Positions 9,204 through 17,691 of a stretch of 64,000 nucleotides of DNA are shown piece by piece (within the stretch, counting starts at the first letter, position 1; each line of letters begins with the position of its first letter). This DNA is from Paenibacillus albus. Its GTDB lineage: Bacteria > Bacillota > Bacilli > Paenibacillales > Paenibacillaceae. A model generated the notes under the pieces. That model was given only the letters and a program-made list of their open reading frames with translations, was not told the DNA's origin and did no database searches. Both the position numbers and the translations under genes were made by a program. The DNA lies in NCBI RefSeq assembly GCF_003952225.1, contig NZ_CP034437.1, positions 4,106,501-4,170,500 of the forward strand, written 5' to 3'.

Positions 9204-9650
9204 ATGCAAGACGTACAAGTGTGTAGTGAGCCCAAGACTTTTACGATATATGGGGTGTCGAGAACGCATCAGGAAGCTACAAACTACAGCGAGGATGTTC
9301 AAGCGCTTATGAATCAGCTGTGGGGCGAGATCGGCGCGAAGAAGCTCCCGCATCTCGGGATCAATCATATGATCTATTCGTTTAACGACGAAGTGATCGC
9401 CGGTGTGGAGCTGAAGCCGGAAGCGGCGGGTATCGAGCATAGCTTGAAACCGTTCACGATAACTCTTCGTTCCTATGCACATTTCAAGCATATCGGCCCC
9501 TATGATCGGCTATGTGATGCGTATGACCGCATTCGTGCAGCGGCTGCAGCGTCAGGCCTGAAAGTGACTCAGCCCGGTATTGAAGTATACGGTCACTGGA
9601 ATGAGGATTCAGCCAAGCTCGAAACGGATATCTATCAGTCGGTTGAGTAG
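9204..9650 (+). CDS. GyrI-like/AraC effector-binding domain protein
   Basis: 148 residues made of a single bacterial transcription activator effector-binding (GyrI-like/SOUL-type) domain: FTIYGVSRTHQEATNY at the N-terminus, a central strand pair, and HFKHIGPYDRLCDAYDRI, the usual GPYDRL motif, near 95-110. Stand-alone members bind small hydrophobic molecules and are often annotated as effector-binding proteins. There is no DNA-binding domain. GAGAGGAG precedes the ATG and the gene follows proS by only 25 nt, so it is probably transcribed from the same promoter. A terminator follows directly. Confidence 0.75.
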   Translation: MQDVQVCSEPKTFTIYGVSRTHQEATNYSEDVQALMNQLWGEIGAKKLPHLGINHMIYSFNDEVIAGVELKPEAAGIEHSLKPFTITLRSYAHFKHIGPYDRLCDAYDRIRAAAAASGLKVTQPGIEVYGHWNEDSAKLETDIYQSVE

Positions 9651-9666
9651 TTTATTAAGAAAGCAG

Positions 9667-9693
9667 AAAACCGCCCAGAGAATGGGCGGTTTT
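9667..9693. terminator. Rho-independent terminator
   Basis: AAAACCGCCCA and TGGGCGGTTTT are perfect inverted arms around GAGAA, with T-rich sequence after. It lies between the proS/GyrI-like unit and the convergent xerS gene and reads as a terminator in both directions. Confidence 0.85.
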
Positions 9694-9714
9694 GTTGTTT
9701 GCTCGTAACCAGAG

Positions 9715-10797
9715 CTAAGCTTCCTTATGTCGGTCGATCGCTTCTGCCATCGTTTTGTCCGTCAGATGCGCATAGATTTGCGTGGTCTCTGGCGAGGCAT
9801 GACCCAGCTGCTCCTGCGTCTTGTACAGGTCATTACGCAAATAGTAATCGGTTGCGAACGAATGGCGCAGCTTATGTACGGACAAGTATGGCTTGCCGAA
9901 GCGCTTGGCATACTTAATGACCATCTCTTGGATGGCGCGCTTCGTCATGCGTGCGCCTTCCTTCTTGCCATTAGCAATGGCGAGGAAGAGCGCTTTCTCC
10001 CGCTTAGGTGCTTTGTATTGTGAATCCCGCTGAGTGAGATAGAGCTGCAAATCGCGGATTGCTTCTTGGCGGAAGTACACCGGCGTCTTGAATGTATCGT
10101 CGTTCTTACCTTTTCGATAGACGTAGAGAAGCCGCTTCTTCATATCGAGGTCGTCCACATTCAGATTGAACAATTCAGACACGCGAAGACCGGAATTGAG
10201 GATTAGACTGACAATCGTCGTGTCTCTTGTCCGGTTGTTCTGATAAGAGTAAAGCGCCTGCTTATTCGTCGCGATTTCTATGCCGTAATCTTCGTTGATA
10301 TAACGGATAAACTCGTCGATCTCTTGTTCCTGCAGAAGCTTGCCCTCAAGCTTAGCAGCTGTATCCTTCGGCTTCGCCGTCCGTTTAATGGATACTTTGG
10401 CCATGACATTGCGCTTCAGAAGCGGGTAGAACTGTTCATCCTCGGCAATTTGGCTCAAATAATGAAAGAGCGAGCGAAGCGAGGAGAGCTTGCGAGATAT
10501 CGTCGTTCTGCTGTTGGACGAGTCAGGACGCGTTGCAAGATGCATTTTGAACGTATCGATACTGTCCATATGAAGCTTCTCGAGCTCTTCCAGTGTCACA
10601 TCGCGAATGGTCGGACCAGCCGCCAATCCTTCTGCAAGGAGCCAGCCTAAGAACGTGTCGTAGTCACGTATATATTCGAGCAGTGAAGACGGTGACAGAT
10701 CCGGCAGCTTATAGTCGATAAATTTCTCAATATACCATGGCATCGAAGGTGTTCTGCGGTCGAGCTCCTTACGGTCCTTAACTTTTATAATATTCAA
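9715..10797 (-). CDS. xerS: Tyrosine recombinase XerS-like
   Basis: 360 residues. The N-terminus (MPWYIEKFIDYKLPDLSPSS, FLGWLLAEGLA) resembles XerS, the single recombinase that resolves chromosome dimers in streptococci and lactococci, rather than XerC/XerD. Catalytic residues are present: Arg205 (SGLRVSEL), Lys229 (YRKGKN), His308 and Arg311 (VHKLRHSFA), His333 (LGHASPET) and Tyr342 (QIYAHL). The best start is a TTG at 10797, 11 nt after AGGAGG. Streptococcal xerS sits beside its difSL site; I saw no confident difSL in the 170 bp upstream. It is the second Xer-type gene in this window. Confidence 0.85.
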   Translation of the reverse strand: MNIIKVKDRKELDRRTPSMPWYIEKFIDYKLPDLSPSSLLEYIRDYDTFLGWLLAEGLAAGPTIRDVTLEELEKLHMDSIDTFKMHLATRPDSSNSRTTISRKLSSLRSLFHYLSQIAEDEQFYPLLKRNVMAKVSIKRTAKPKDTAAKLEGKLLQEQEIDEFIRYINEDYGIEIATNKQALYSYQNNRTRDTTIVSLILNSGLRVSELFNLNVDDLDMKKRLLYVYRKGKNDDTFKTPVYFRQEAIRDLQLYLTQRDSQYKAPKREKALFLAIANGKKEGARMTKRAIQEMVIKYAKRFGKPYLSVHKLRHSFATDYYLRNDLYKTQEQLGHASPETTQIYAHLTDKTMAEAIDRHKEA

Positions 10798-10971
10798 GTT
10801 CGGGTCAACCTCCTAACGGCCATGAAATGATTTCTCTCCGGATATGCTATATCTACTCTTTATTGTAATCATTATCCGTAACGCCGCGCAACATTCATCC
10901 GGAAGTAAGCGTCAAAGGAGTATGACATGCTCACAGGTAAATCATATTGATGATAGAAGGAGACTATTCCA

Positions 10972-12474
10972 ATGAGACCGTATCGCAGTCGCTTCGCTTG
11001 GAAGCCCATTATTACACTGATCATGGTATTCATGCTGCTTGCAGGTTCGCTGCCGGGTCTTGCATTCGCAGAGCAAGCGCCGCCAACAGTAAAACCTGTT
11101 TTCACCCAAATCATCGCAGGTACGTACTACTCCACCGCGCTTCGCAGCGACGGAACGGTGTGGGCTTGGGGACGGAATCTATGGTCGGAGCTAGGCATTC
11201 AAGAACAGATGGTTTCGACCTCTGTTGCTGCACCAGTGCGGCTTGCGGGATTGTCGGATATCGTGGCGATCTCGACCAACAAAAGCGGCTATCAGCTTGC
11301 TGTGAAGAAAGACGGCACCGTATGGGAATGGGGAGGATCGCTAGAAGATGTGAAGAAAGGCATCCTTCCAAGACAGCTTAAGCCATTGACCGGCATGAGC
11401 CAAGCGATAGCAGGCTCCAAGTTCGGTTTTGGACTCTGCACGGACCGATCGGTCTGGGTATGGGCTCGCAGTAAGGAGCCATCAGCTGGAGGCGCTCCAG
11501 TCACTGTGCTGCCTACACGAGTAAGCGGTCTTGCCAATGTGAAACAGATCACAGCTGTTGGAGATACCGTCTATGCGGTTAAATCGGATGGCTCGGTCTG
11601 GCAGTTTACTGCATCGCTAGATACCGCACCTGCATCAGCCTCTGCTTCAGCTTCGACACAGAATACGGCTGCTGCTGCTTCGCAGATTCGATTGACAGCA
11701 GCTGCCCGAATCGCAGGACTTCCAGCGGTACAGCAGTTTGTTCCGAACTTCAATGCTGCGTTAGCCATCGATCTGAAAGGCCAGACACGGATACTGTCAT
11801 GGACCCCTGGCGCGAAGCCGAAGCTGTTCCATCCAGAGCTGAAGGTGAAAGCGGTCAGCACCGGCGCTTACAGCTCGTCGCTGCTGTTAACGCAGAGCGG
11901 GGATGTTTACAGCATCGACATGTTTAACAGTGCGGACAAAGGGAAGAAGATCCGCCTTGCTTCTCCGATAAAGGCGATTGCAGCCGGCACCTATCACGGA
12001 TTAGCGCTGGATGGAGAAGGCCGCGTATTCGGATGGGGCGCAGATAATTGGAACGAGACGGGCGGCCCGGCTGCGTCGCCGGATCATATGGCGTATGCTC
12101 CAATGCAAGTGCGGCGAGATATTACGATGACATTAAATGGCAAGCCTTTGGTAACGATTTTTCCAGCTATCATGGTTGGCAGCTCGATCTCGGTGCCTCT
12201 GAAAGATACGCTTCGCAGTCTCGGCGGCGATTATAAGGTGACGGTAAACAGCAATGCGCAATCTGTCATGGCGATCCTCTATAAAGGCAAGCAATACGAA
12301 GTGCAATATCAAGGCTCGCAAATCCTGCTGGACGGTGTAGCTACAGGCGTGAGTGTTCCGGCGAACTTCGGCTTAACCTCCGGCGTCACAATGCTTCAAT
12401 GCGGTGTGTTGAAGCAGATCGGTATTGGCTGCATATGGAATTCGCAGACGGGTACGCTTAATATTACCGGTTAA
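10972..12474 (+). CDS. Secreted RCC1-repeat protein with C-terminal stalk (copper amine oxidase N-like) domain
   Basis: 500 residues. A signal peptide covers about 1-34 (LIMVFMLLAGSLPGLAFA). The body has RCC1/alpha-tubulin suppressor-type beta-propeller blades: GTYYSTALRSDGTVWAWG, VKKDGTVWEWG, GTYHGLALDGEGRVFGWG and others. The last ~115 residues (TMTLNGKPLVTIFPAIMVG, SVPLKDTLRSLGG) resemble the stalk domain common in Paenibacillus exported proteins. A low-complexity Ala/Ser stretch (about 220-238) links blades. It should be secreted or wall-associated; the ligand is unknown. AGAAGGAGA precedes the ATG and a strong terminator follows. Confidence 0.85.
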   Translation: MRPYRSRFAWKPIITLIMVFMLLAGSLPGLAFAEQAPPTVKPVFTQIIAGTYYSTALRSDGTVWAWGRNLWSELGIQEQMVSTSVAAPVRLAGLSDIVAISTNKSGYQLAVKKDGTVWEWGGSLEDVKKGILPRQLKPLTGMSQAIAGSKFGFGLCTDRSVWVWARSKEPSAGGAPVTVLPTRVSGLANVKQITAVGDTVYAVKSDGSVWQFTASLDTAPASASASASTQNTAAAASQIRLTAAARIAGLPAVQQFVPNFNAALAIDLKGQTRILSWTPGAKPKLFHPELKVKAVSTGAYSSSLLLTQSGDVYSIDMFNSADKGKKIRLASPIKAIAAGTYHGLALDGEGRVFGWGADNWNETGGPAASPDHMAYAPMQVRRDITMTLNGKPLVTIFPAIMVGSSISVPLKDTLRSLGGDYKVTVNSNAQSVMAILYKGKQYEVQYQGSQILLDGVATGVSVPANFGLTSGVTMLQCGVLKQIGIGCIWNSQTGTLNITG

Positions 12475-12486
12475 CTTAGATAGACG

Positions 12487-12516
12487 AAGCCGCACTCCTT
12501 AAGGGGTGCGGCTTTT
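12487..12516 (+). terminator. Rho-independent terminator
   Basis: AAGCCGCAC and GTGCGGCTT pair around a short loop and end in TTTTT, directly behind the RCC1-repeat gene. Confidence 0.85.
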
Positions 12517-12556
12517 TGTTGTTATTATTCGTTAGTGACTACAGACTTCCGGGTTC

Positions 12557-12967
12557 CTACCTGGAGCGGGTGAATAGCCAGCTAAGAAGAGTTTGATAAA
12601 TCCATAACAGCAGACCGCTTATACCGAATAACAAAGCGATCGAGGCGGCTAATTGCATGCTGGAAGTGAATATCAGAAGCGCGAAGAAAGCAATTGCGCT
12701 AGGGATTACGAAGTAGCCGATTAGCGTACCAAGCTGCCGCTCAACCCCGGAAAAAGGAATCAATCTCGCTGCGCAAGCGTCAGCAAATAGCGACAGCGGC
12801 AGGATAATTAAGATGGTAACGGCAAGCATCAGCAATGAACCTACCGTTAACTGCCGCTCGAAGGAATAGAAGTAATCCAGTTCAGCAATGACCTCATCGT
12901 GACCCCATAATGCTGTTGTGAAAGCGAGTGTCAATGCGGTTAGAAGCGAGGAAATCCATTTGTTCAT
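12557..12967 (-). CDS. Small membrane protein divergent from the GntR-ABC operon
   Basis: 136 residues with four likely membrane segments (SLLTALTLAFTTALW, VGSLLMLAVTILIILPLSLF, YFVIPSAIAFFALLIF, SIALLFGISGLLLWIYQTLL). I recognise no family. The ATG at 12967 is preceded by GGAG with 9 nt spacing, whereas the ATG at 12982 has nothing suitable. Its promoter region holds one copy of the GTTAGTTA motif (13003-13010) that also forms the operator of the divergent GntR gene, so the GntR protein may control both directions. Confidence 0.65.
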   Translation of the reverse strand: MNKWISSLLTALTLAFTTALWGHDEVIAELDYFYSFERQLTVGSLLMLAVTILIILPLSLFADACAARLIPFSGVERQLGTLIGYFVIPSAIAFFALLIFTSSMQLAASIALLFGISGLLLWIYQTLLSWLFTRSR

Positions 12968-13044
12968 CAAGGTCAGCTCCATGAAAACGAGTACCGAAAA
13001 TAGTTAGTTAACTCTGGGCATTGGCGGATTAAAAAACAGATCTC

Positions 13045-13074
13045 TTGACTTCATTGCTCAGTTAGTTATATAGT
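13045..13074 (+). promoter_or_regulatory. Sigma-A-type promoter of the GntR-ABC operon
   Basis: TTGACT at 13045-13050 and TATAGT at 13069-13074 are 18 nt apart. GTTAGTTA copies overlap both the spacer/-10 boundary and the region just downstream, so a repressor bound there would block the promoter. Confidence 0.6.
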
Positions 13075-13094
13075 TAGTTACATGAGTAACTAAC
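13061..13094. promoter_or_regulatory. Palindromic operator of the GntR-family regulator
   Basis: GTTAGTTAC (13073-13081) and GTAACTAAC (13086-13094) are perfect inverted repeats around ATGA. A further direct copy GTTAGTTA lies at 13061-13068 and another at 13003-13010 near the divergent gene. The size and symmetry suit a dimeric GntR/YtrA-type repressor, and the position just downstream of the -10 implies autorepression. Confidence 0.65.
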
Positions 13095-13116
13095 CAATGT
13101 GGTGGTGCGACAAACA

Positions 13117-13479
13117 ATGGCCAATCAAATCGACGACAGTCGTCCCATCTTCGTGCAAATCGCCGAACGAATCGAGGATGACATTATTGAAGGCGGATTG
13201 CCTGAAGAAACGCAGGTCCCCTCAACCAACCAATTTGCCGCTTTCTACGGCATCAATCCAGCCACGGCAGCCAAAGGCGTCAATATGCTTGTGGATGAAG
13301 AAATCCTGTACAAGAAACGAGGGATCGGCATGTTTGTAGCAGCTGGAGCTAAAGCGAAGCTGATGGAGAAGCGGAAGGAACAGTTCTACGAGCAATATGT
13401 CATTACGATGATTCGAGAAGCCGAGAAGCTCGGGATTACAACCGATCAATTAACCGAAATGATTCATAAGAGAGGATGA
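13117..13479 (+). CDS. GntR-family regulator, YtrA type
   Basis: 120 residues. The N-terminal ~75 residues are a GntR winged helix (IFVQIAERIEDDIIEGGLPE, QVPSTNQFAAFYGINPATAAKGVNMLVDE). The short helical C-terminus, without a large effector domain, is typical of the YtrA subfamily, which represses linked ABC transporters and responds to cell-envelope stress or antibiotics in Bacillus. The ATG at 13117 is preferred over the GTG at 13099, which lies within the likely ribosome binding region. It overlaps the control region of the next gene and carries its own palindromic operator upstream. Confidence 0.88.
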   Translation: MANQIDDSRPIFVQIAERIEDDIIEGGLPEETQVPSTNQFAAFYGINPATAAKGVNMLVDEEILYKKRGIGMFVAAGAKAKLMEKRKEQFYEQYVITMIREAEKLGITTDQLTEMIHKRG

Positions 13480-13484
13480 TAGCA

Positions 13485-14381
13485 ATGAACGCGAAAGTTG
13501 TAGAAGCAGTTCATTTAAGTAAGATTTACGGATCAGTGAAAGCGGTCGACGATGTCAGTCTCACCATTGAAGCGAACAAAATCTATGGTTTGCTTGGCCG
13601 TAATGGAGTGGGTAAGACCACAATCATGCATATGATTACCGCGCAGCTGTTCCAGACGAGCGGCGAGCTCCGTGTATTCGGCGAAACACCTTACGAGAAT
13701 AACCAAGTGCTGCGTCAGGTTTGTTTCATTAAAGAAAGCCAGAAGTATCCGGACGCGTTCCGCGTCAACGATGTGCTCGCAACGGCTGCTTTATTTTTCC
13801 CCAATTGGGATGAGGCCTATGCGCTTGAGCTGCTTGCAGAGTTCCGCGTACCATTGAAGCGCCGCATGAAGAAGCTCTCGAGAGGGATGTTATCGTCAGT
13901 CGGAATCGTAATTGGCCTTGCAAGCCGCGCACCGCTAACTATCTTCGACGAGCCTTACCTTGGACTTGATGCGGTTGCAAGAAGCTTGTTCTACGACCGA
14001 TTGATGGAAGATTACGCTGAGCATCCGCGGACGGTTATCCTATCTACGCATCTGATCGATGAGGTAAGCCGTCTGCTTGAGCATATTATCGTTATCGATG
14101 GCGGCAAGCTGCTGATTGATGAAGAAGCAGATCTGCTTCGCGGCAAAGCGTATACAGTGACTGGGGCAGCTGCGAAAGTCGATACTTTCTTGAGCGGGAA
14201 GAAAGTCATTCACGAGGAGCTGATTGGCGGCTTCAAGTCAGCTTCGATTTATGAGAGTCTCATTGCGAGCGAACAGCGGAAGGCGGAGTCGCTTGGGCTT
14301 GATTTTGCCCCTGTGACGATTCAACAGCTTATTGTCTTTTTAACGAATAACAGCCAATCACGCAAGGAGGTTGTCATCTAA
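13485..14381 (+). CDS. ABC transporter ATP-binding protein, YtrB-like
   Basis: 298 residues. Walker A is GRNGVGKTT (38-46), the signature is LSRGM (131-135), Walker B is LTIFDEP (151-157) and the switch histidine is in STHLIDE. The signature deviates from LSGGQ, as often seen in YtrB/BcrA-type drug-exporter ATPases. AGAGGA lies 8 nt ahead of the ATG at 13485, inside the end of the regulator gene, so translation is coupled to it. With the following permease it should form an exporter at the membrane, controlled by the GntR protein. Confidence 0.88.
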   Translation: MNAKVVEAVHLSKIYGSVKAVDDVSLTIEANKIYGLLGRNGVGKTTIMHMITAQLFQTSGELRVFGETPYENNQVLRQVCFIKESQKYPDAFRVNDVLATAALFFPNWDEAYALELLAEFRVPLKRRMKKLSRGMLSSVGIVIGLASRAPLTIFDEPYLGLDAVARSLFYDRLMEDYAEHPRTVILSTHLIDEVSRLLEHIIVIDGGKLLIDEEADLLRGKAYTVTGAAAKVDTFLSGKKVIHEELIGGFKSASIYESLIASEQRKAESLGLDFAPVTIQQLIVFLTNNSQSRKEVVI

Positions 14382-15070
14382 TGCATCCTGTACAAGGCGT
14401 TGTGAAAATGTATATGAGAGAGAAGATGGGGTGGATTCTTCTCCCGTGGATTATTCTTGGATCGAGCTTCTTTATTAATCTGCTTATAGCGGCACTTATC
14501 CCGATGGATGACAAAATAACGACTGGCGGGCTCGCATCAATTTTTGTTTATATGGGTGTAATTGGAATTTTGTCCATGTCCCAGACATTCCCATTCGCGC
14601 TTGGGCTCAGTGTTCGCAGGAAGGATTTCTTTGCAGGCACGATGTTGATGGCGCTCCTAATCTGCCTTTGCACGTCGATTGTACTGTATCTGCTGTCGTA
14701 TATCGAAGGCTTTGGTTTAGTTGGATGGGGCGTGGAGCTGTATTTTTTTCATTTGCCTTACTTAAGCGCTGGCAATGCGGCTGAGCAAATCTTCGTGTCG
14801 TTCTCAATCATGACCTCGATCTTCGTCACCGGCTTCACCATTGGTTGTGTATTCCGTCGCTTCGGCAAGGCAGGCATGACCATATTCTCAATCGGCGGCA
14901 TTGCGGCTGTAACTTTATTCTCATATCTTGCGAGTTATCTAGGTTGGTGGGTATCGATTGTCAATTACCTTGCGGATCAAACCGCTGTACAGCTTGCTTG
15001 CGTGCTGCTGCCAATCTCCGTGTGCTTAGGCTTCATTGCCTATCTCTTGCTGCGCAGAGCGACGGTATAG
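14381..15070 (+). CDS. ABC transporter permease of the GntR-linked operon
   Basis: 229 residues with six likely membrane segments (WILLPWIILGSSFFINLLIAA, GLASIFVYMGVIGILSMSQ, MALLICLCTSIVLYLLSYI, MTIFSIGGIAAVTLFSYLA, LACVLLPISVCLGFIAYLLL and one more). Its start overlaps the stop of the ATPase gene in TAATG, behind AGGAGG, which shows tight coupling. The family is the ABC-2-like permease partner of YtrB-type ATPases; the substrate is unknown. Its stop codon lies within a 10-bp tandem repeat (15061-15090). Confidence 0.75.
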   Translation: MHPVQGVVKMYMREKMGWILLPWIILGSSFFINLLIAALIPMDDKITTGGLASIFVYMGVIGILSMSQTFPFALGLSVRRKDFFAGTMLMALLICLCTSIVLYLLSYIEGFGLVGWGVELYFFHLPYLSAGNAAEQIFVSFSIMTSIFVTGFTIGCVFRRFGKAGMTIFSIGGIAAVTLFSYLASYLGWWVSIVNYLADQTAVQLACVLLPISVCLGFIAYLLLRRATV

Positions 15071-15090
15071 GTCGGTATAGGTCGGTATAG
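15061..15090. repeat. Three tandem copies of a 10-bp repeat over a stop codon
   Basis: GACGGTATAG, GTCGGTATAG and GTCGGTATAG follow each other without spacers. The first copy contains the TAG stop codon of the ABC permease. Slippage here would not change the protein because the first unit already ends translation. Confidence 0.8.
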
Positions 15091-15230
15091 CAAGACAAGA
15101 GTCTGCTTACCTCAATCTGTAAGAATGAGAGATTTTTTAGAAGATTAGAAATTCCCCTTAAAACGCATGGGTGGCGTTTGAAGTGCTACAATCAGCGTCA
15201 TACCAAACGTATTGAGAGGAAGGAAGCAAC

Positions 15231-15884
15231 ATGTTTAAACAGAAAAAGATGGCGGCGCTGGCATTCGCCATGCTTGTTACTGGAGTTCTTGCGGAGCAAG
15301 CGCCTGTATCCGCAGCAGCTGCCCCTGTGCTCAAACAAGGGAGTCAGAGCAACGACGTAGCAGACTTGCAATTCCGGCTGCAAACGCTCGGATATTATAA
15401 AGATACGATCACGACTAAATATGGCATGACAACGCGAAGTGCTGTCGTTAATTTTCAGAAAGCGAACGGACTTAAGGCAGATGGCATTGCCGGCCCACAG
15501 ACGTGGGCGAAGCTGAAGAAGCTCTCTGTCAACAAGCCTGAGCTCTCGAAGCTTGCACGTATTATCTACTCAGAAGCGCGCGGTGAGGTGTACAAGGGGC
15601 AGGTAGCTGTTGGTGCGGTCGTGATGAACCGCCTAAAGTCGCCGCTCTTCCCGAAGACGCTGAGTGACGTTATATTCGAGCCTTACGCCTTCACAGCTGT
15701 AGCAGATGGCCAATACTGGCTGATCCCGAATAACTCCGCGTTCCTGGCAGCAAAAGATGCGGTGCGCGGATGGGATCCTACGAAGAATGCACTCTATTAT
15801 TATAATCCTACAACCGCGAAATCGAAGTGGATCTTAACTCGTACGGTAACGACAAAGATCGGCAGCCACGTATTTGCGATTTAA
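15231..15884 (+). CDS. sleB: SleB-like spore cortex-lytic/cell wall hydrolase
   Basis: 217 residues: signal peptide (about 1-29), a peptidoglycan-binding domain of type 1 (about 35-97, LKQGSQSNDVADLQFRLQTL, DGIAGPQTW) and a Hydrolase_2/SleB catalytic domain (about 107-217) with the characteristic IIYSEARGEVYKGQ, where Glu115 is the likely catalytic acid, then VAVGAVVMNRL. SleB is a lytic transglycosylase that degrades muramic-lactam cortex peptidoglycan at germination. This protein is shorter than B. subtilis SleB, and no ypeB partner follows, so it could be another SleB-family wall hydrolase. GAGAGGAAGG precedes the ATG. Confidence 0.85.
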   Translation: MFKQKKMAALAFAMLVTGVLAEQAPVSAAAAPVLKQGSQSNDVADLQFRLQTLGYYKDTITTKYGMTTRSAVVNFQKANGLKADGIAGPQTWAKLKKLSVNKPELSKLARIIYSEARGEVYKGQVAVGAVVMNRLKSPLFPKTLSDVIFEPYAFTAVADGQYWLIPNNSAFLAAKDAVRGWDPTKNALYYYNPTTAKSKWILTRTVTTKIGSHVFAI

Positions 15885-15920
15885 TTATGATCCTATAGAG
15901 GTTTTATCTTACATTTCATG

Positions 15921-15947
15921 AATCCGCCTTCGGGCGGATTTTTTTCG
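15921..15947 (+). terminator. Rho-independent terminator
   Basis: AATCCGCC, TTCG, GGCGGATT, then TTTTT: a short perfect stem with a stable tetraloop behind the SleB-like gene. Confidence 0.9.
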
Positions 15948-16166
15948 TTGCGGCCGCAACATTATGAGCGCCCAGTTCGTTTGAGGTGTAAGGAGAACGC
16001 GATACCGGGAATTAGGTACTTGGGCAGATGAGCAGAGGCACAACCTTTACATTTAACACCATTAAAAACATATTTTTCTAAATAACCCCCGAAAAGCAGC
16101 GTCAGATGACGAAACGTATCTATAGTGGAGCGTTTTCACTAATTTATGGTGTTGGGAGAGAGGCAC

Positions 16167-17579
16167 ATGAAGAAGTGGGCAGTTGTCATGCTCGTCTTAT
16201 CGATGTTTGCATTCACAAGTAGCACCGCACTCGCACATGGCAATGATCACAAGGATGACTGGAATAAAGGTAAGCTGCAATCCTGCAATGAAGTGGTCGC
16301 AAGTCTGAATGCTACGCTTGCAAAGGTGAAGAATGATTGGACGCGAACTGTTCTCAAGCGGATGATCGCAAATTTCAAGGCAGAATGTTCGCAAGGCAGC
16401 AGCAATGGAAATGGCAGTCAGAACGACAACAACATCGTGAACGCGGATAAATCAGCTCTTGCTCTACAATTTCTAGGCAATGACAATGCTAACTCGGTCA
16501 CGCTGCCGATTATTTTGCCTCAGACGGGCAAGAACGGCTCTAGCATTAGCTGGGTATCGAGCAATCCGAGCGTCATCTCGAATGACGGCCTGACGATTCG
16601 CCGTTCTACCAACGTCGATATCGCTGTTAATTTAACGGCTGTCATCAAGCGTAACAGCGCATCGGTCAGCAAGACATTCCGTGTTGTTGTCAAAGCAAAC
16701 CTTCCGCAAATGACGGATGTGCAGCGCGTACAGATGGATTCTGCGGCACTGGCGATTAAGTTCGGTGGGTCGGACACCATTAACAGCGTTACGCAACCAC
16801 TGAATGAACTGCCTGCCAAGGGCGTGAATGGCTCGACGATCAAATGGACGTCCATGCTCCCGTCCGTTATCTCAAATGATGGCAAAACCGTCGTCAGACC
16901 GAGTAACAGTTCGGGTAATGCAGTCGTTGTATTGACCGCAGATATTAAATCCGGCAATTATTCCGAAACGAAAATATTCGTACTTACGGTAAAAGCAGGC
17001 CTTCCAGACGCACAGCGTGTCGCTGCTGACAAGGCAGCGCTGCAAATCACATATGGCGGTTCAGATACGATCAATCGCGTAACAAGGCCCGTTGTGCTGC
17101 CTAGCACAGGCGTAAACGGTTCAAACATTACATGGACGACAAGCGCAGCTTCTGTATTGTCGGCAGATGGCAAGACGATTCATCGCCCAGCAGCAGGCTC
17201 TGCAGCGAGCTACGTCGTCATGACAGCGATTATCTCCAGCGGTTCATCCACAGATGTGAAAATCTTCGTATTGACGGTTAAACCACAATTTACGAGCGCT
17301 GAGAGAGTGGCTGCAGATAAAGCAGAGCTTGCAATTAGCTACAGGTATGGCGATAACGCCTCCAGCGTCACAGGTTCGATTACATTGCCGACAGGCGGCT
17401 ACTATGGCAGCAAGATCATCTGGTACTCGAGCAACCCATCCTTGATCTCTGACAACGGAACGCTGCTCTATCGTCCAGCGAATAACCAGAGCGATGTTAG
17501 TGTCACGTTGACCGCTTTCATCAGCAATGGCGACTCCGGGGATATAAAGACGTTCACGGTGAAAGTAAAACATTACTAA
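16167..17579 (+). CDS. Secreted protein with four tandem atrophied Ig-like (aBig) domains
   Basis: 470 residues. A signal peptide (about 1-24, VVMLVLSMFAFTSSTALA) is followed by a charged helical segment with two Cys, then four repeats of about 88-95 residues. Each starts with ADK/MDSxALxIxxxGxDxxNSVT, has LPxxGxNGSxIxWxS and SVISNDGxTIxRP in the middle, and ends with KxFxVxVK. This is the pattern of the atrophied bacterial Ig domain found in Paenibacillus and Cohnella surface proteins. There is no LPxTG or S-layer anchor, so it is probably released or loosely attached. The ATG at 16167 follows GGGAGAGAGG; the ATG at 16146 lies upstream of that site. Confidence 0.8.
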   Translation: MKKWAVVMLVLSMFAFTSSTALAHGNDHKDDWNKGKLQSCNEVVASLNATLAKVKNDWTRTVLKRMIANFKAECSQGSSNGNGSQNDNNIVNADKSALALQFLGNDNANSVTLPIILPQTGKNGSSISWVSSNPSVISNDGLTIRRSTNVDIAVNLTAVIKRNSASVSKTFRVVVKANLPQMTDVQRVQMDSAALAIKFGGSDTINSVTQPLNELPAKGVNGSTIKWTSMLPSVISNDGKTVVRPSNSSGNAVVVLTADIKSGNYSETKIFVLTVKAGLPDAQRVAADKAALQITYGGSDTINRVTRPVVLPSTGVNGSNITWTTSAASVLSADGKTIHRPAAGSAASYVVMTAIISSGSSTDVKIFVLTVKPQFTSAERVAADKAELAISYRYGDNASSVTGSITLPTGGYYGSKIIWYSSNPSLISDNGTLLYRPANNQSDVSVTLTAFISNGDSGDIKTFTVKVKHY

Positions 17580-17691
17580 GGCTTGGTTTATTGAATAGAA
17601 GTGGTTGAACTCTGCGAGACTCGGAGCTATTATAAACGAGAGCAGTATTCGCATTCTTCTATTCCAATACGAACCGGGAGACTAATAGGCG

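Noticed and set aside
9715..10970. difSL site upstream of xerS, as in streptococci
   Set aside because: The 170 bp upstream contain no stretch that I can match to difSL with confidence.
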